From contig SMLU01000002.1 in assembly GCA_007859745.1 (NCBI GenBank), positions 178,942-242,941 of the forward strand: a stretch of 64,000 nucleotides of DNA, given 5' to 3'. The translations under genes and the position numbers were made by a program. The notes under the pieces were generated by a model. That model saw nothing but the letters and a program-made list of their open reading frames with translations, searched no databases and was not told the origin of the DNA. How positions within the stretch are numbered: position 1 is the first letter of the stretch; every line of letters starts with the position of its first letter. Source of the stretch: Phycisphaerae bacterium RAS1. Lineage in GTDB: Bacteria; Planctomycetota; Phycisphaerae; UBA1845; Fen-1342. Below are positions 29,370 through 38,328 of this stretch, one piece after another.

Positions 29370-30266
29370 TTGGCACTGATCCGATCGCCGTGGGCGCGAC
29401 AATTCGATTCGCTTGTGGATCGCGCCCAGAGCGATCTCCTGATTTCATCGCCTTACATCAGCTCTGGGGCCTGCGATCGCTTGGTCGCCGGCATAGACCG
29501 ACGCGGCCGTAGCTCGACTTTGCGTGTCACGATCGTAACGGATCTTTCGCTTGACAATCTTGTTCGGCGGGTGACCGACATCGCGGCGCTTATCCGAGTC
29601 TCCAACGCCGTGCCGCACACGCAGGTTCGCTTCATCCCTACACTTCACGCGAAAGCGTACGTCGCTGATGTTCAAGAAGCGATCGTGACGTCCGCGAACA
29701 TGACCGACGCCGGGCTCTTTCGCAACCTTGAGTATGGCGTCTACTTCGACGATCCGACACTCGTCCGTCAGATCCGACACGATATTGAGGGCTACGGTCA
29801 TCTTGGTCCGAGGGTACCGCTTGCGACGCTTGACCAACTCGCAGAAGCCGCTGGAAAGGTCGAAGTCGAACAGCGCGTTGTTAACGACTCCGCCGCGAAG
29901 GCAGCCAGGGCGGCGCTGCGGCGACTATTGACGAATGCTGACGACCTCGTGCTCGCCGCCCGCACCGCGGGCCGAAGCCTGACGGCGATCCTGGAAGACA
30001 CGGTTTTGTATCTGCTCAAGAAAAGTCCGCTCCCAACCACCGAGATTCACGCACGCGTGCAGCAAATCCACCCCGATCTCTGCGACGATTCGGTTCACCG
30101 CATGATCGCCGGACGCAGCTATGGCAAGCGCTGGAAACACTCCGTACGAACGGCCCAATCGCACCTGAAGGAACGCGGCTTCGCCGTGCTTCGCGACGGG
30201 CTGTGGACGCTCGCCCCCGGCTGGCAATCCGACCGCGCCGTTCCTATCATTCCGCCCGATGAATGA
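29370..30266 (+). CDS. phospholipase-D-fold protein with C-terminal winged-helix region
   Basis: Protein of 298 residues from TTG 29370. The N-terminal 150 residues hold one HKD motif, LHAKAYVAD followed by VTSANMT (H-x-K-x4-D plus the S/N element), as in Nuc/BfiI-type nucleases that act as dimers. The last 100 residues (from about LEDTVLYLLKKSPLPTTEIH) look like a winged-helix domain, ending with HLKERGFAVLRDGLWTLAPG. The combination suggests a nuclease or DNA-associated enzyme, possibly defence-related, but no cognate methylase is adjacent other than an rRNA-type methyltransferase. It overlaps tyrS by 8 bases. Confidence 0.7.
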   Translation: MALIRSPWARQFDSLVDRAQSDLLISSPYISSGACDRLVAGIDRRGRSSTLRVTIVTDLSLDNLVRRVTDIAALIRVSNAVPHTQVRFIPTLHAKAYVADVQEAIVTSANMTDAGLFRNLEYGVYFDDPTLVRQIRHDIEGYGHLGPRVPLATLDQLAEAAGKVEVEQRVVNDSAAKAARAALRRLLTNADDLVLAARTAGRSLTAILEDTVLYLLKKSPLPTTEIHARVQQIHPDLCDDSVHRMIAGRSYGKRWKHSVRTAQSHLKERGFAVLRDGLWTLAPGWQSDRAVPIIPPDE

Positions 30267-31500
30267 CCTCGGCCTCCATACCCTCCTCCACCGCTGCGAG
30301 CACGTCTACACCGACAAGGAGCTCGCCCATAAACTCGAGCGCGCCGCGCGTGACAAACGCCAGCTCCGCGTCAAGCTCGGCATGGACCCGACCGCGCCGG
30401 ACATCCACCTGGGTCACTGCGTCGTCCTGCGGAAAATGCGGCAGTTCCAGGACCTGGGCCACAAGGCCGTGCTCATCATCGGCGATTTCACCGCCCGCAT
30501 CGGCGACCCCACCGGGCGCAGCAAGACTCGGCCGGTTCTCAGCGAAGAAGAAATCCGCCGCAACGCCGACACGTACCTGCAGCAAGCCGGGCGTGTGCTC
30601 GACATGTCGCCGGACAGGCTCGAAGTGCGCTGGAACTCCGAGTGGCTGGCGCCGATGAAGTTCGACGACGTGCTGCGGCTCGCCGGCCGCATGACCGTCG
30701 GACAGATGCTGAAGCGAGAGGACTTTCGCAAGCGCTACGAGAACGAGACGCCCATCAGCATCCACGAGCTGCTCTATCCGCTGGTGCAGGGCTGGGACTC
30801 GGTCAACATCAAGGCCGACGTGGAGCTGGGCGGCACCGACCAGACCTACAACAACCTCGTCGGGCGCGAATTGCAGGCCGGCGCCGGCCAGGAGCCGCAG
30901 ATCGTCATGGTCATGCCCATCCTGCGCGGCGCCGACGGCGTCAAGAAAATGTCCAAGTCGCTGGGCAACTACATTGGTGTCAGCGAGCCGCCGGGGCAGA
31001 TTTACGGAAAAACGATGAGCATCCCGGACGACCTGATGCCGGAGTGGTTCACGCTGGCCACGACGCTGCCCGAAAGCCGCTGGAAGGCGGCGATCGCGGA
31101 TCATCCGAAGAAAGCCAAGGACCTGCTGGCCCGCTCGATCGGCGAAGCGTTCTATTCGCGCGACGAGATGACCGCGGCGGCGGCTTGGTGGGAGAGTCAC
31201 TTCGGAAAAAGCCGCGTGAGCGAGGCGGTCGTCGTGATGGTGCCGGCCGAGGAAATGGTGGAAGGCGCGGTGGCGGTCTGGAAGCTCGCCTGGCTGGCGC
31301 ACGACCGCGAGCTGAGTCGAGGTGAAGCCAAGCGCATGGTCGAAGGGGGCGCGTTCGAATTCGACGGCAGGAAGATCACCGATCCCAATGCGCTTGTGAC
31401 GCCGGCGGCTGGCGTCCAATTCCGCGCTGGCCGGCACCGCAAGGGCGAGCGTGTCAAACAGCCGCTGATCGCGGTGATCAGCTCCGAGCCGCAAGCGTGA
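30259..31500 (+). CDS. tyrS: tyrosyl-tRNA synthetase
   Basis: Protein of 413 residues, class I aminoacyl-tRNA synthetase charging tRNA(Tyr). HLGH at 50-53 is the HIGH motif, and KMSKS at 230-234 the second ATP-binding signature; QGWDSVNIKADVELGGTDQ is the tyrosine-binding region. A C-terminal S4 RNA-binding domain starts near RELSRGEAKRMVEGGAFEF. KMSKS marks the TyrZ-like subclass. The last residues (SSEPQA) and the TGA come from a family-C repeat arm, so the ancestral C-terminus has been slightly replaced. Confidence 0.96.
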   Translation: MNDLGLHTLLHRCEHVYTDKELAHKLERAARDKRQLRVKLGMDPTAPDIHLGHCVVLRKMRQFQDLGHKAVLIIGDFTARIGDPTGRSKTRPVLSEEEIRRNADTYLQQAGRVLDMSPDRLEVRWNSEWLAPMKFDDVLRLAGRMTVGQMLKREDFRKRYENETPISIHELLYPLVQGWDSVNIKADVELGGTDQTYNNLVGRELQAGAGQEPQIVMVMPILRGADGVKKMSKSLGNYIGVSEPPGQIYGKTMSIPDDLMPEWFTLATTLPESRWKAAIADHPKKAKDLLARSIGEAFYSRDEMTAAAAWWESHFGKSRVSEAVVVMVPAEEMVEGAVAVWKLAWLAHDRELSRGEAKRMVEGGAFEFDGRKITDPNALVTPAAGVQFRAGRHRKGERVKQPLIAVISSEPQA

Positions 31501-31508
31501 GGGAGCGG
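31484..31508. repeat. family C half-repeat overlapping the tyrS stop
   Basis: ccgagccgcaagcgtgaggg-agcgg; TGA in this arm terminates tyrS. Confidence 0.85.
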
Positions 31509-31571
31509 TGAGCAACGGCGAGCGAACGGCGCTCGCAATCGCTGCTGAATGAACGTGCGCGAGGCGGCGCG

Positions 31572-31647
31572 CCCTGTCAGAACGCGAAGCGCAAGCGAGC
31601 GCCATCGTGCGCAGGCGCTCGCTTGCGCTTCGCGTTCTGACACAGGG
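31572..31647. repeat. palindromic repeat, family A, copy 4
   Basis: ccctgtcagaacgcgaagcg... and its inverse flank a short centre (catcgtgcgcag). It fills the gap between tyrS and the subtilase gene together with about 175 bases that show no gene. Confidence 0.93.
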
Positions 31648-31823
31648 TGCCGTTTCGCGCGCGGTCGCCGGCACCCAGCGTCCAATAACCAAGCAGCCCA
31701 TTTGATTTGCTGTCGTCTCGTCCCCCTGATTTGGTTTCGATCGCCCGCGGGCTTAGAATTTCGTGTGAGCTGGGAATCTCCCAAAGGCGAATCGCGACCC
31801 TCTACACCCGTTCGGGCAGACAC

Positions 31824-34800
31824 ATGACACGCTCTCTCTTTCCATGCGCTCCGGCGTTTTTTCTGGTCTCATTGGCAATCAGCGGAGTCGCCCATGCGGC
31901 CAACCCCGCCGTTGCCTGGCGAAACGCGGGACTTTCGGCCCCACCGCCGGTCTCGTTCGATGCGGCGGCGGAGCTGCAGGCGCTCGCGGGCCGCCCCGAC
32001 GCCCGTCACGTGGTGATTCAATTCGCGGACACCGCGACCACCGCGGACCGACAGGCCCTGGCGAGCGGCGGCGTGCAACTGCTGAGCTATCTGGGGCATG
32101 GCGCCTACTTCGCGTCGCTGGACGCCGCCGCGCTGAATGCCGCGGCGCTGCCGGCGACCGTTCGGATCACCGGTGCTCAGCCGATTCAGCGCGACTGGAA
32201 GCTGCACCCTGAACTCGCCGGCGGGCGCTATCCGGCGTACACGCTGGTGGCCGACGGCTCGCAAACGCGCGTCGCGGTCTACATCAAGTTTCATCGCGAC
32301 GTGCCGATCGTCCCGGACGGCGTGTTGCAGGCGGCGGAACTGGGTGTGCTGGTGCGCGACGAGGTCTACTCGGTCAACACGCTGGTGGCCGAGGCGCCGA
32401 TCGACGCGATCGACGCGCTGGCCGACCTCGACGGCGTGCAGTGGATCGAGCTGGCGCTGCCGCAGCTCAGCGAAATGAACAACGAGAATCGCGTCATCAC
32501 GCAGACCAACATCGTGCAGGCGGCGCCCTACAGTCTCGACGGCGCCGGCGTTCAGGTGCTGATCTACGACGCCGGCGACGCCGACGACAACCACCCGGAC
32601 TTCGCCGGCCGCATGATCAGCGGTTTCGACACGAACATCATCACGCACGCCACGCACGTCGCCGGCACCGTCGGCGGCAGCGGCGCCAACAGCGGCGGCA
32701 ACTATCGCGGCATGGCGCCGGGATGCGACCTGATCTCGTACGGGTTCCAGTACAACGGCAGCGGCACGTTTCTCTACACCAATCCCGGCGATATCGAAGG
32801 CGACTATGCCGCCGCCATCATCGGTTTTGGCGCCGACATTTCAAACAACTCGATCGGCACGAACACCTGCGCGAACGGCTTTCCCTGCGCGATCACCGGC
32901 GACTACGGCATTACCGACGAACTGATCGACGAGATCGTCCGCGGCAGCCTGGGCGGGAGTCCGTTCCGGATCGTCTGGGCCAACGGCAACGAGCGCGGCT
33001 GCAGCCGCTGCCGCAACCAGGGCGTCCACACGCCGGAAGGCTATCATTCGACCGCTCCGCCGGCGTGCGCCAAGAACCACATCACGGTCGGCGCGATGAA
33101 CGCCAACAACGACTCGGTCACGAGCTTTACGAGCTTCGGCCCGACGGACGACGGCCGGCTCAAGCCCGACATTTCCGCCCCCGGTTGCCAGTCCAGCGCT
33201 GATTTCGGCGTGACGTCGTGCGTTCCCGGCGGCGGCTACGGCGTGCTGTGCGGGACATCCATGGCGTCGCCGACGGCCTGCGGCATGTCGGCTTTGCTCC
33301 TGCAGGATTTCCGGGCGCAGTTCCCAGGACGGCCTGATCCGCGCAATTCGACGCTCAAGATTCTGCTCGCGCAGACGGCGGCCGACATTCAACAGCCCGG
33401 ACCGGACTACAGGACCGGCTACGGCTCGATTCGCATTCGGGACGCCGTCGATTTTCTGCGGCTGGATCAGTTCGCTGAAGACGATGTGTCCCACGGCCAG
33501 GCGGCGACGCGGCTGATCTTCGTGTACCCCGGCTCGGCGACGCTCAAGCTGATGATCGCATGGGACGACGTTCCGGGTACGCCGAACATCGTGCCGAGCC
33601 TGGTCAACGATCTTGATCTGATCGTTACCGATCCCGACGGCGTGCGGCACTACCCGTGGACGCTTGATCCGGCCAATCCGGGCGGGAACGCGGTGCGGAC
33701 GGCGGCCGATCACGTAAACAACATCGAGCAGGTCTTTGTTCAGAATCCGCTGTCGGGGCTCTGGACCGTGCAGGTGTTCGGATACAACGTGCCCGAAGGG
33801 CCGCAGGTCTATTCGTTCTGCTCGTCGTCGGCCGCGTCGCGCGACTGCGACGGAAACGGAACGCCCGACGAGGAGCAGATCCTCGCCAACCCGGAGCTTG
33901 ACTGCAATCACAACGTGGTGCTCGACCTTTGCGAGCCGGACTGCGACGACGACGGCCTGATCGACGAGTGCGAGATCAGCCAGGGCCTGGTCACCGACTG
34001 CAACGCCAACGCCTTGCCCGACGACTGCGAGACGTACCGCGACTGCAACTCCAACGGCGTGTACGACGCGTGCGACATTTCCAGCGGCGTGAGCCAGGAC
34101 TGCAACAGCAACGGAATCCCCGACGAGTGCCTCGCGGGTGAGACCGACTGCAACAATAACGGGCAGCCAGACGAGTGCGACGTGGCGCAGGGTCTCGAAA
34201 CGGATTGCGACGGCAACCTGGTCATCGACTACTGCGAATTCCGCGACTGCAATGGAAATGGCCTGCACGACGGCTGCGACATCGTGAACGGCCTGGAGGC
34301 GGACTGCAACGGAAACCTCATCCCCGACGGCTGCGAGGCCGGGCGGACGATCTACGTGGATGACGACGCCCCCGGCGACCCGGCGCCCGGCAATCCGAAC
34401 ATCGGCGATCCGCTCGCCGACGGCTCGCCGGAGCATCCGTACGACGCGCTGCAGACGGCGTTCGCTTCGTCCGCCTGCCTCGACACGGTGATCGTGGCCG
34501 ACGGCGTCTACACCACGCCTGGGCCGGCCGGCTTCAATTTCGACGGCCGCAAGCTGATCCTGCGCAGCGCGAGCGGCCCGGCGAACTGCATCATCGACGC
34601 CCAGTTGGCGGGGCGCTGCTTCTCGTTTGAGAACGGCGAGACCGACCAGACCGTGGTGGATGGCTTCACCATCCGCAACGGAAACGCGGGCGTGGGCGGT
34701 GCGATCACCTGCACCTACGGCGCCTCCCCGACCATTCGGAACTGCGTATTTCAGAGCAATTCGTCGGCCGCCAGCAGCGGCGTCGTCAACTGTTTCTCCA

Positions 34801-35735
34801 GCGCGTCGCCCCTATTTGAGAACTGCCATTTCACCGGCAATTCGTCGCCCACGTGTGCCGGCGTCTTCTCCAACAACAGCAGTCCGACGCTGCGAAGCTG
34901 CACGTTTGAGAGCGGCGCCGGGCGGGCGCTGTATGTGCTCGGCGGCGCGCCGCTGATCGAGAGCTGCCTGGTCCGCGGCCACGGCGTCAGCGGCGCCAAC
35001 AACCCCGGCGGCGCGGCCTACATCAGCGGGGGCGCCAACGCCACCCTGCGAGACTGCGGCTTCATCGGCAATTCCGCCACCAGCGGCGGCGGGGCGCTCT
35101 TCGCCGCCGGCGGGAACATTCTCCTGCGGCATTGCACGTTTACCGCCAACGCCGGCGGCTCACGCGGCGGCGCGGTGTTCCTCCTGGGCGCGACGATCTC
35201 TCTTGACCACAGCATCCTGTGGGGCAATACGGCGACGCTCGGCGCCCAGGCCGACCTGCTGGCCGGCGCGACGCTGAACGTCCGCTACTGCGACGTGCAG
35301 GGCGGGCAGGCGGCGGTTTCCAGCGATGGCTCTCCGGTCAACTGGAACGCCGCAAACATCGAGACTGATCCAGCCTTCGCCGCCGCCGCTTCGCACGCGC
35401 TGGCGCCCGATTCGCCCTGCATCAACGCCGGCGACCCGCTCTTTATCGCCGCGCCGGGCGAGACCGACCTTGACGGCGAGGCGCGCGAGCTGGGCAACCG
35501 CGTGGACATCGGCGCCGACGAGTTCGGCGTCTTCGTCTTCGGCGACATGAACTGCGACGGCGTATTGAACGTGATGGATATCAACGCGTTTGTGCTGGCG
35601 ATCTTCGACGGCGCGGCGTACGCGGCGGAGTTCCCCGAGTGCGGCGCGATCCTGGCCGACCTCGACGGCGACGGCTCAGCCGGCGTGCTGGATATCAACC
35701 CGTTCGTGGAAGCGCTGCTGGACGCGATTCGGTGA
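31824..35735 (+). CDS. giant secreted subtilase with DCNxNGxPDxC repeats, beta-helix and dockerin-like end
   Basis: Protein of 1,303 residues, ATG 31824. A signal peptide (FFLVSLAISGVAHA) precedes an inhibitor-like prodomain and an S8 peptidase domain; the likely triad is Asp249 (IYDAGDADD), His278 (THVAGTVGG) and Ser479 (GTSMASPTACG). A P-domain-like region follows (up to about 670), then six or so Cys/Asp/Asn repeats of the DCNSNGIPDEC form (about 672-840), calcium-binding in style, then a right-handed beta-helix (about 845-1,235), and two EF-hand-like dockerin repeats (GDMNCDGVLNVMDIN and DLDGDGSAGVLDIN). Probably a cell-surface or extracellular protease. Confidence 0.88.
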   Translation: MTRSLFPCAPAFFLVSLAISGVAHAANPAVAWRNAGLSAPPPVSFDAAAELQALAGRPDARHVVIQFADTATTADRQALASGGVQLLSYLGHGAYFASLDAAALNAAALPATVRITGAQPIQRDWKLHPELAGGRYPAYTLVADGSQTRVAVYIKFHRDVPIVPDGVLQAAELGVLVRDEVYSVNTLVAEAPIDAIDALADLDGVQWIELALPQLSEMNNENRVITQTNIVQAAPYSLDGAGVQVLIYDAGDADDNHPDFAGRMISGFDTNIITHATHVAGTVGGSGANSGGNYRGMAPGCDLISYGFQYNGSGTFLYTNPGDIEGDYAAAIIGFGADISNNSIGTNTCANGFPCAITGDYGITDELIDEIVRGSLGGSPFRIVWANGNERGCSRCRNQGVHTPEGYHSTAPPACAKNHITVGAMNANNDSVTSFTSFGPTDDGRLKPDISAPGCQSSADFGVTSCVPGGGYGVLCGTSMASPTACGMSALLLQDFRAQFPGRPDPRNSTLKILLAQTAADIQQPGPDYRTGYGSIRIRDAVDFLRLDQFAEDDVSHGQAATRLIFVYPGSATLKLMIAWDDVPGTPNIVPSLVNDLDLIVTDPDGVRHYPWTLDPANPGGNAVRTAADHVNNIEQVFVQNPLSGLWTVQVFGYNVPEGPQVYSFCSSSAASRDCDGNGTPDEEQILANPELDCNHNVVLDLCEPDCDDDGLIDECEISQGLVTDCNANALPDDCETYRDCNSNGVYDACDISSGVSQDCNSNGIPDECLAGETDCNNNGQPDECDVAQGLETDCDGNLVIDYCEFRDCNGNGLHDGCDIVNGLEADCNGNLIPDGCEAGRTIYVDDDAPGDPAPGNPNIGDPLADGSPEHPYDALQTAFASSACLDTVIVADGVYTTPGPAGFNFDGRKLILRSASGPANCIIDAQLAGRCFSFENGETDQTVVDGFTIRNGNAGVGGAITCTYGASPTIRNCVFQSNSSAASSGVVNCFSSASPLFENCHFTGNSSPTCAGVFSNNSSPTLRSCTFESGAGRALYVLGGAPLIESCLVRGHGVSGANNPGGAAYISGGANATLRDCGFIGNSATSGGGALFAAGGNILLRHCTFTANAGGSRGGAVFLLGATISLDHSILWGNTATLGAQADLLAGATLNVRYCDVQGGQAAVSSDGSPVNWNAANIETDPAFAAAASHALAPDSPCINAGDPLFIAAPGETDLDGEARELGNRVDIGADEFGVFVFGDMNCDGVLNVMDINAFVLAIFDGAAYAAEFPECGAILADLDGDGSAGVLDINPFVEALLDAIR

Positions 35736-35795
35736 GAGCGCAGCACGGCGCGTCGTCGCGCTTCTGTGCTGCGGGATTTGGGTGTTGCGGGATTG

Positions 35796-35875
35796 GGGTG
35801 GGACGGGATTTGGGTGGGACGGGCGTCTCGCCCGTCCCCGCGGTTTGACGAACGGGCAAGGTGCCCGTTCCACCC
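35796..35875. repeat. family G palindrome cluster
   Basis: gtgggacgggcgtctcgccc-gtcccc followed by gaacgggcaaggtgcccgtt-cc. Convergent genes on both sides make a bidirectional terminator plausible. Confidence 0.85.
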
Positions 35876-35926
35876 GAAGAAACTCACTGGCTCTTGCGCC
35901 CGGTCCGCCGGGCTGGTTGACTGCTC

Positions 35927-37534
35927 TCAACTCCGGCCCAGCACCTCGGCGATGAAGCAGACGTTGTCGGAAACCACCAGCAGCGCGACCAGCGCCGTCG
36001 CGAACAGCAGGATGCGCGGTGCGGCGATCAGGCCGTGCGCGAATATGGCGAGCGTACAGAACGTGTAGGTGCACGAAAACAGAAACACGTGGTTGTTGCC
36101 GTAGAACAAATGGAGCACGGCGCTGAACGCGAGGCACGCCGCCGCCGCGCGGAATGTCGGGCGGCGGTAGTGCGCGTGCCGGAGAATCCGGATGAGAAGA
36201 GCAAGCGCGAGCGTCCACGCTCCGCCGAGCGCCAGCCGTTGCAGCGGCGTGAAATAGCTCCCCATGCGCACGCCCCGGCGGCCCAGATTGTCCCGCTCAA
36301 TGCGGATCGACGGCCCGACCAGGCTCTCGGCGGCGATGGCGCGGGCGACGTTGAACGTGGTGGCGGCGGGATTCCGCAGAGTGGCGGTCGTCACATAGCC
36401 TTCTTCCGCGTGCATTGCGGCGGGTGAGCCGGCCGGCGCGAGGTCGCTGCTGACTCCGTGCTGGAGCGCCAACCCCGCGACGCCGCAGAGCAGAAGTGTC
36501 GCCGCCCAGCGGGCTGCGCGGCGGCGGCGCCTGTCGCGCAGCGGCGGCACACAGATCAGGGCGGTGACCAGATGCGTGGCTGTGGCTCCGATAGCCAACA
36601 GCGCCGCCGGCGCGGCCCAGCGGAGCGGAATCACCGGGCACCGGCCTGTCGCCGGCAGCGGGCCAGAGTGGAGGACCGGCCTCCGGCCGGTCTGTCGTAT
36701 TCGTCCCGGAGCGGAGAGACCGGCCAGAGGCCGGTCCCCCAGATTGGCCCGCATCGCGACCGCAACCAGAAGGTGCAGGGCGACTAGCCCCGCCGCGGAC
36801 ATGGCGTAGGTTTCGGGGACCGAGCCGAAGAGAAGGTGCGCGGGCGTCATGGCGAGCGTGGCGGCCAGCCCAAACGCGACGTCGCAACGGCCGAGGATCA
36901 GGCGGAAGTACTGCATCGCCAGAGCAGCGGCCAGGCCGGCAAAGAAGGCGCTGACGAACACCGACGCGGCCGCCGGGGAGAGCAGCCGCATTGCCGGCCG
37001 GCAGATCGCGGAGGCGATCAACGCAAAGAGCGGGTGCTTGTAGACGGCGGCGTCGATGGTGACGGCGCCGGACTGCATCAGCGACATGTAGCGCGGCGGG
37101 TCGGCGAAGAAGAGCGTGTCGTATTCGTCGAAGGCGCGACGGTCGGCGAGTTGCGATCCGAGCCAGAGGCAGCCGGCGGTCACAGCGGCGAACAGGCCGA
37201 GTGTCGCTAGCGTCCAGGCCGCGTGCCGGCGGCCTGCGGCGGCGAGTCGTGGCAGATCGCGGCGGATCCAGGCGAGCGCCCACGCCGCGAGTTGGGGAAT
37301 CGCGGCGGCGGAAAGAAACGCGCCGGCGGCCGGCGTCACGCGGCGCAGCGCCGCGGCGCTCGATTGAGTTTGCGTGAACTGGGACACGAGACAGATAGCC
37401 GCGAGCAGAGCCGTCGCCCCCGCGGCAACCAGCATGGCGAATCGGATAATCCGGCGGCTGCGGCGGAACGCGAATGCGAGCAGGAGCGAGAGCGCCCAGA
37501 GCGAGAGCAGGTTGGCGACGTATGACCCGGACAT
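35927..37534 (-). CDS. polytopic membrane protein, GT-C glycosyltransferase-like
   Basis: Protein of 535 residues, ATG 37534. About ten to twelve hydrophobic helices are visible. DEYDTLFFADPPRYMSLMQ then VYKHPLFALIAS resembles the first extracytoplasmic loop of ArnT/PMT-type transferases, where an Asp/Glu pair is catalytic. A family-H repeat insertion forms a basic loop at residues 265-299 (GDRPLAGLSAPGRIRQTGRR and beyond). Substrate unknown. It is divergently placed from no clear partner; the aspartyl-protease-like gene lies upstream on the same strand. Confidence 0.6.
   Translation of the reverse strand: MSGSYVANLLSLWALSLLLAFAFRRSRRIIRFAMLVAAGATALLAAICLVSQFTQTQSSAAALRRVTPAAGAFLSAAAIPQLAAWALAWIRRDLPRLAAAGRRHAAWTLATLGLFAAVTAGCLWLGSQLADRRAFDEYDTLFFADPPRYMSLMQSGAVTIDAAVYKHPLFALIASAICRPAMRLLSPAAASVFVSAFFAGLAAALAMQYFRLILGRCDVAFGLAATLAMTPAHLLFGSVPETYAMSAAGLVALHLLVAVAMRANLGDRPLAGLSAPGRIRQTGRRPVLHSGPLPATGRCPVIPLRWAAPAALLAIGATATHLVTALICVPPLRDRRRRRAARWAATLLLCGVAGLALQHGVSSDLAPAGSPAAMHAEEGYVTTATLRNPAATTFNVARAIAAESLVGPSIRIERDNLGRRGVRMGSYFTPLQRLALGGAWTLALALLIRILRHAHYRRPTFRAAAACLAFSAVLHLFYGNNHVFLFSCTYTFCTLAIFAHGLIAAPRILLFATALVALLVVSDNVCFIAEVLGRS
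36633..36740. repeat. family H repeat inside membrane glycosyltransferase-like gene
   Basis: gaccggcctccggccggtct at 36675-36694 and its partner gagaccggccagaggccggt at 36716-36735, in frame. A second copy lies at 47651-47721. Confidence 0.88.
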
Positions 37535-37553
37535 CAGTTCCTGCTAGATCGTC

Positions 37554-37605
37554 GGGCAGCATCCGCGTCCCGCCACTGTGCACCGGCGGGACGCCGATGC
37601 TCCCC
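37554..37605. repeat. family E repeat (intergenic)
   Basis: ggcagcatccgcgtcccgcc, a short loop, then caccggcgggacgccgatgc-tcccc. It lies upstream of the membrane protein gene; no gene is seen between 37535 and 37665. Confidence 0.8.
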
Positions 37606-37665
37606 ACCCGTAAGCGAAGCGGCAGAATTGTGCATTCGATCCCTGTCGAACGCAGATGTTCGGCC

Positions 37666-38055
37666 TTACCGAGCCCGCGTGGCCCACGCCGTGCCGATGA
37701 CGGCCGTAATCGGTCGCAGCTTCTGCGTCGTCGGGTCAGCCTGAACGCCGAAGTTCTCCAGCGCGGTCGCACCGAGCAGGAAGAGCGACTGTGGCGGACC
37801 GAAGACGATCAGGCAGGTGATGGTCTCCGCGAGACCGTCGATCGTAAAGGCGGCTTCGCCGACGAGCCGGCGGTCCTTCTTTCCGTCGGCGAACACGAAG
37901 TCGCGCGTGAACTTCGGCACGATGCCGATCGCGTGCAGGCGGTCTTCGGGTGCAAAGCTGTAGAGCGCCCCTGTATCGACCCAGAAAGGCTCCGTGAACA
38001 AACGCTCCGGTGCGAGCGGGTTGGCAATGCTGACCTTGGCTTGGAACATACCCAT
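37666..38055 (-). CDS. retropepsin-like aspartyl protease-fold protein
   Basis: Protein of 129 residues, ATG 38055. EPFWVDTGALYSFAPEDRL carries the D-T-G-A active-site motif of clan AA proteases (typically one domain per subunit, acting as a dimer), and LFLLGATALENFGV resembles the conserved hydrophobic-hydrophobic-G motif that follows. Homologous small proteins are common in bacteria with unknown substrates. The reading frame extends further upstream only because the family-C repeat array is open there. Confidence 0.75.
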   Translation of the reverse strand: MGMFQAKVSIANPLAPERLFTEPFWVDTGALYSFAPEDRLHAIGIVPKFTRDFVFADGKKDRRLVGEAAFTIDGLAETITCLIVFGPPQSLFLLGATALENFGVQADPTTQKLRPITAVIGTAWATRAR

Positions 38056-38086
38056 AACTACATCATACCGGCCGGGCAGCCAGTAT

Positions 38087-38290
38087 CCGAGCCGCGACTC
38101 TTTCCGAGCCGCGACCGCAAGGGAGTGGTTCTTCTCTGTCCGAACCGCGCGCGTAAGCAAGCGGTTCTTCCAGAACCGCTCCCTCACGGTCGCGGCTCGG
38201 AAAATGCACGGTCGCGGCTCGGAAAATGCACGGTCGCGGCTCGGAAAATGCACGGTCGCGGCTCGGAAACACCTAAGAATCGCGGCTTGG
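38087..38290. repeat. family C repeat array
   Basis: Several copies of ccgagccgcgaccg-type arms, including one full palindrome (38104-38200) and four near-tandem aaaatgcacggtcgcggctc units, occupy the gap between the aspartyl-protease-like gene and the EF-G gene. Confidence 0.93.
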
Positions 38291-38328
38291 AACACGCGAG
38301 CCTCTCCCAGGCTGGCTCGGGCGACTAC

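Noticed and set aside
31549-31827. Small open frame over the family A repeat after tyrS
   Set aside because: Its codons are mainly the palindrome; such frames appear at each repeat copy on both strands.
38056-38295. N-terminal extension of the aspartyl-protease-like gene through the repeats
   Set aside because: The extension is only family-C repeat sequence read in an open frame; the ATG at 38055 gives a normal family start.
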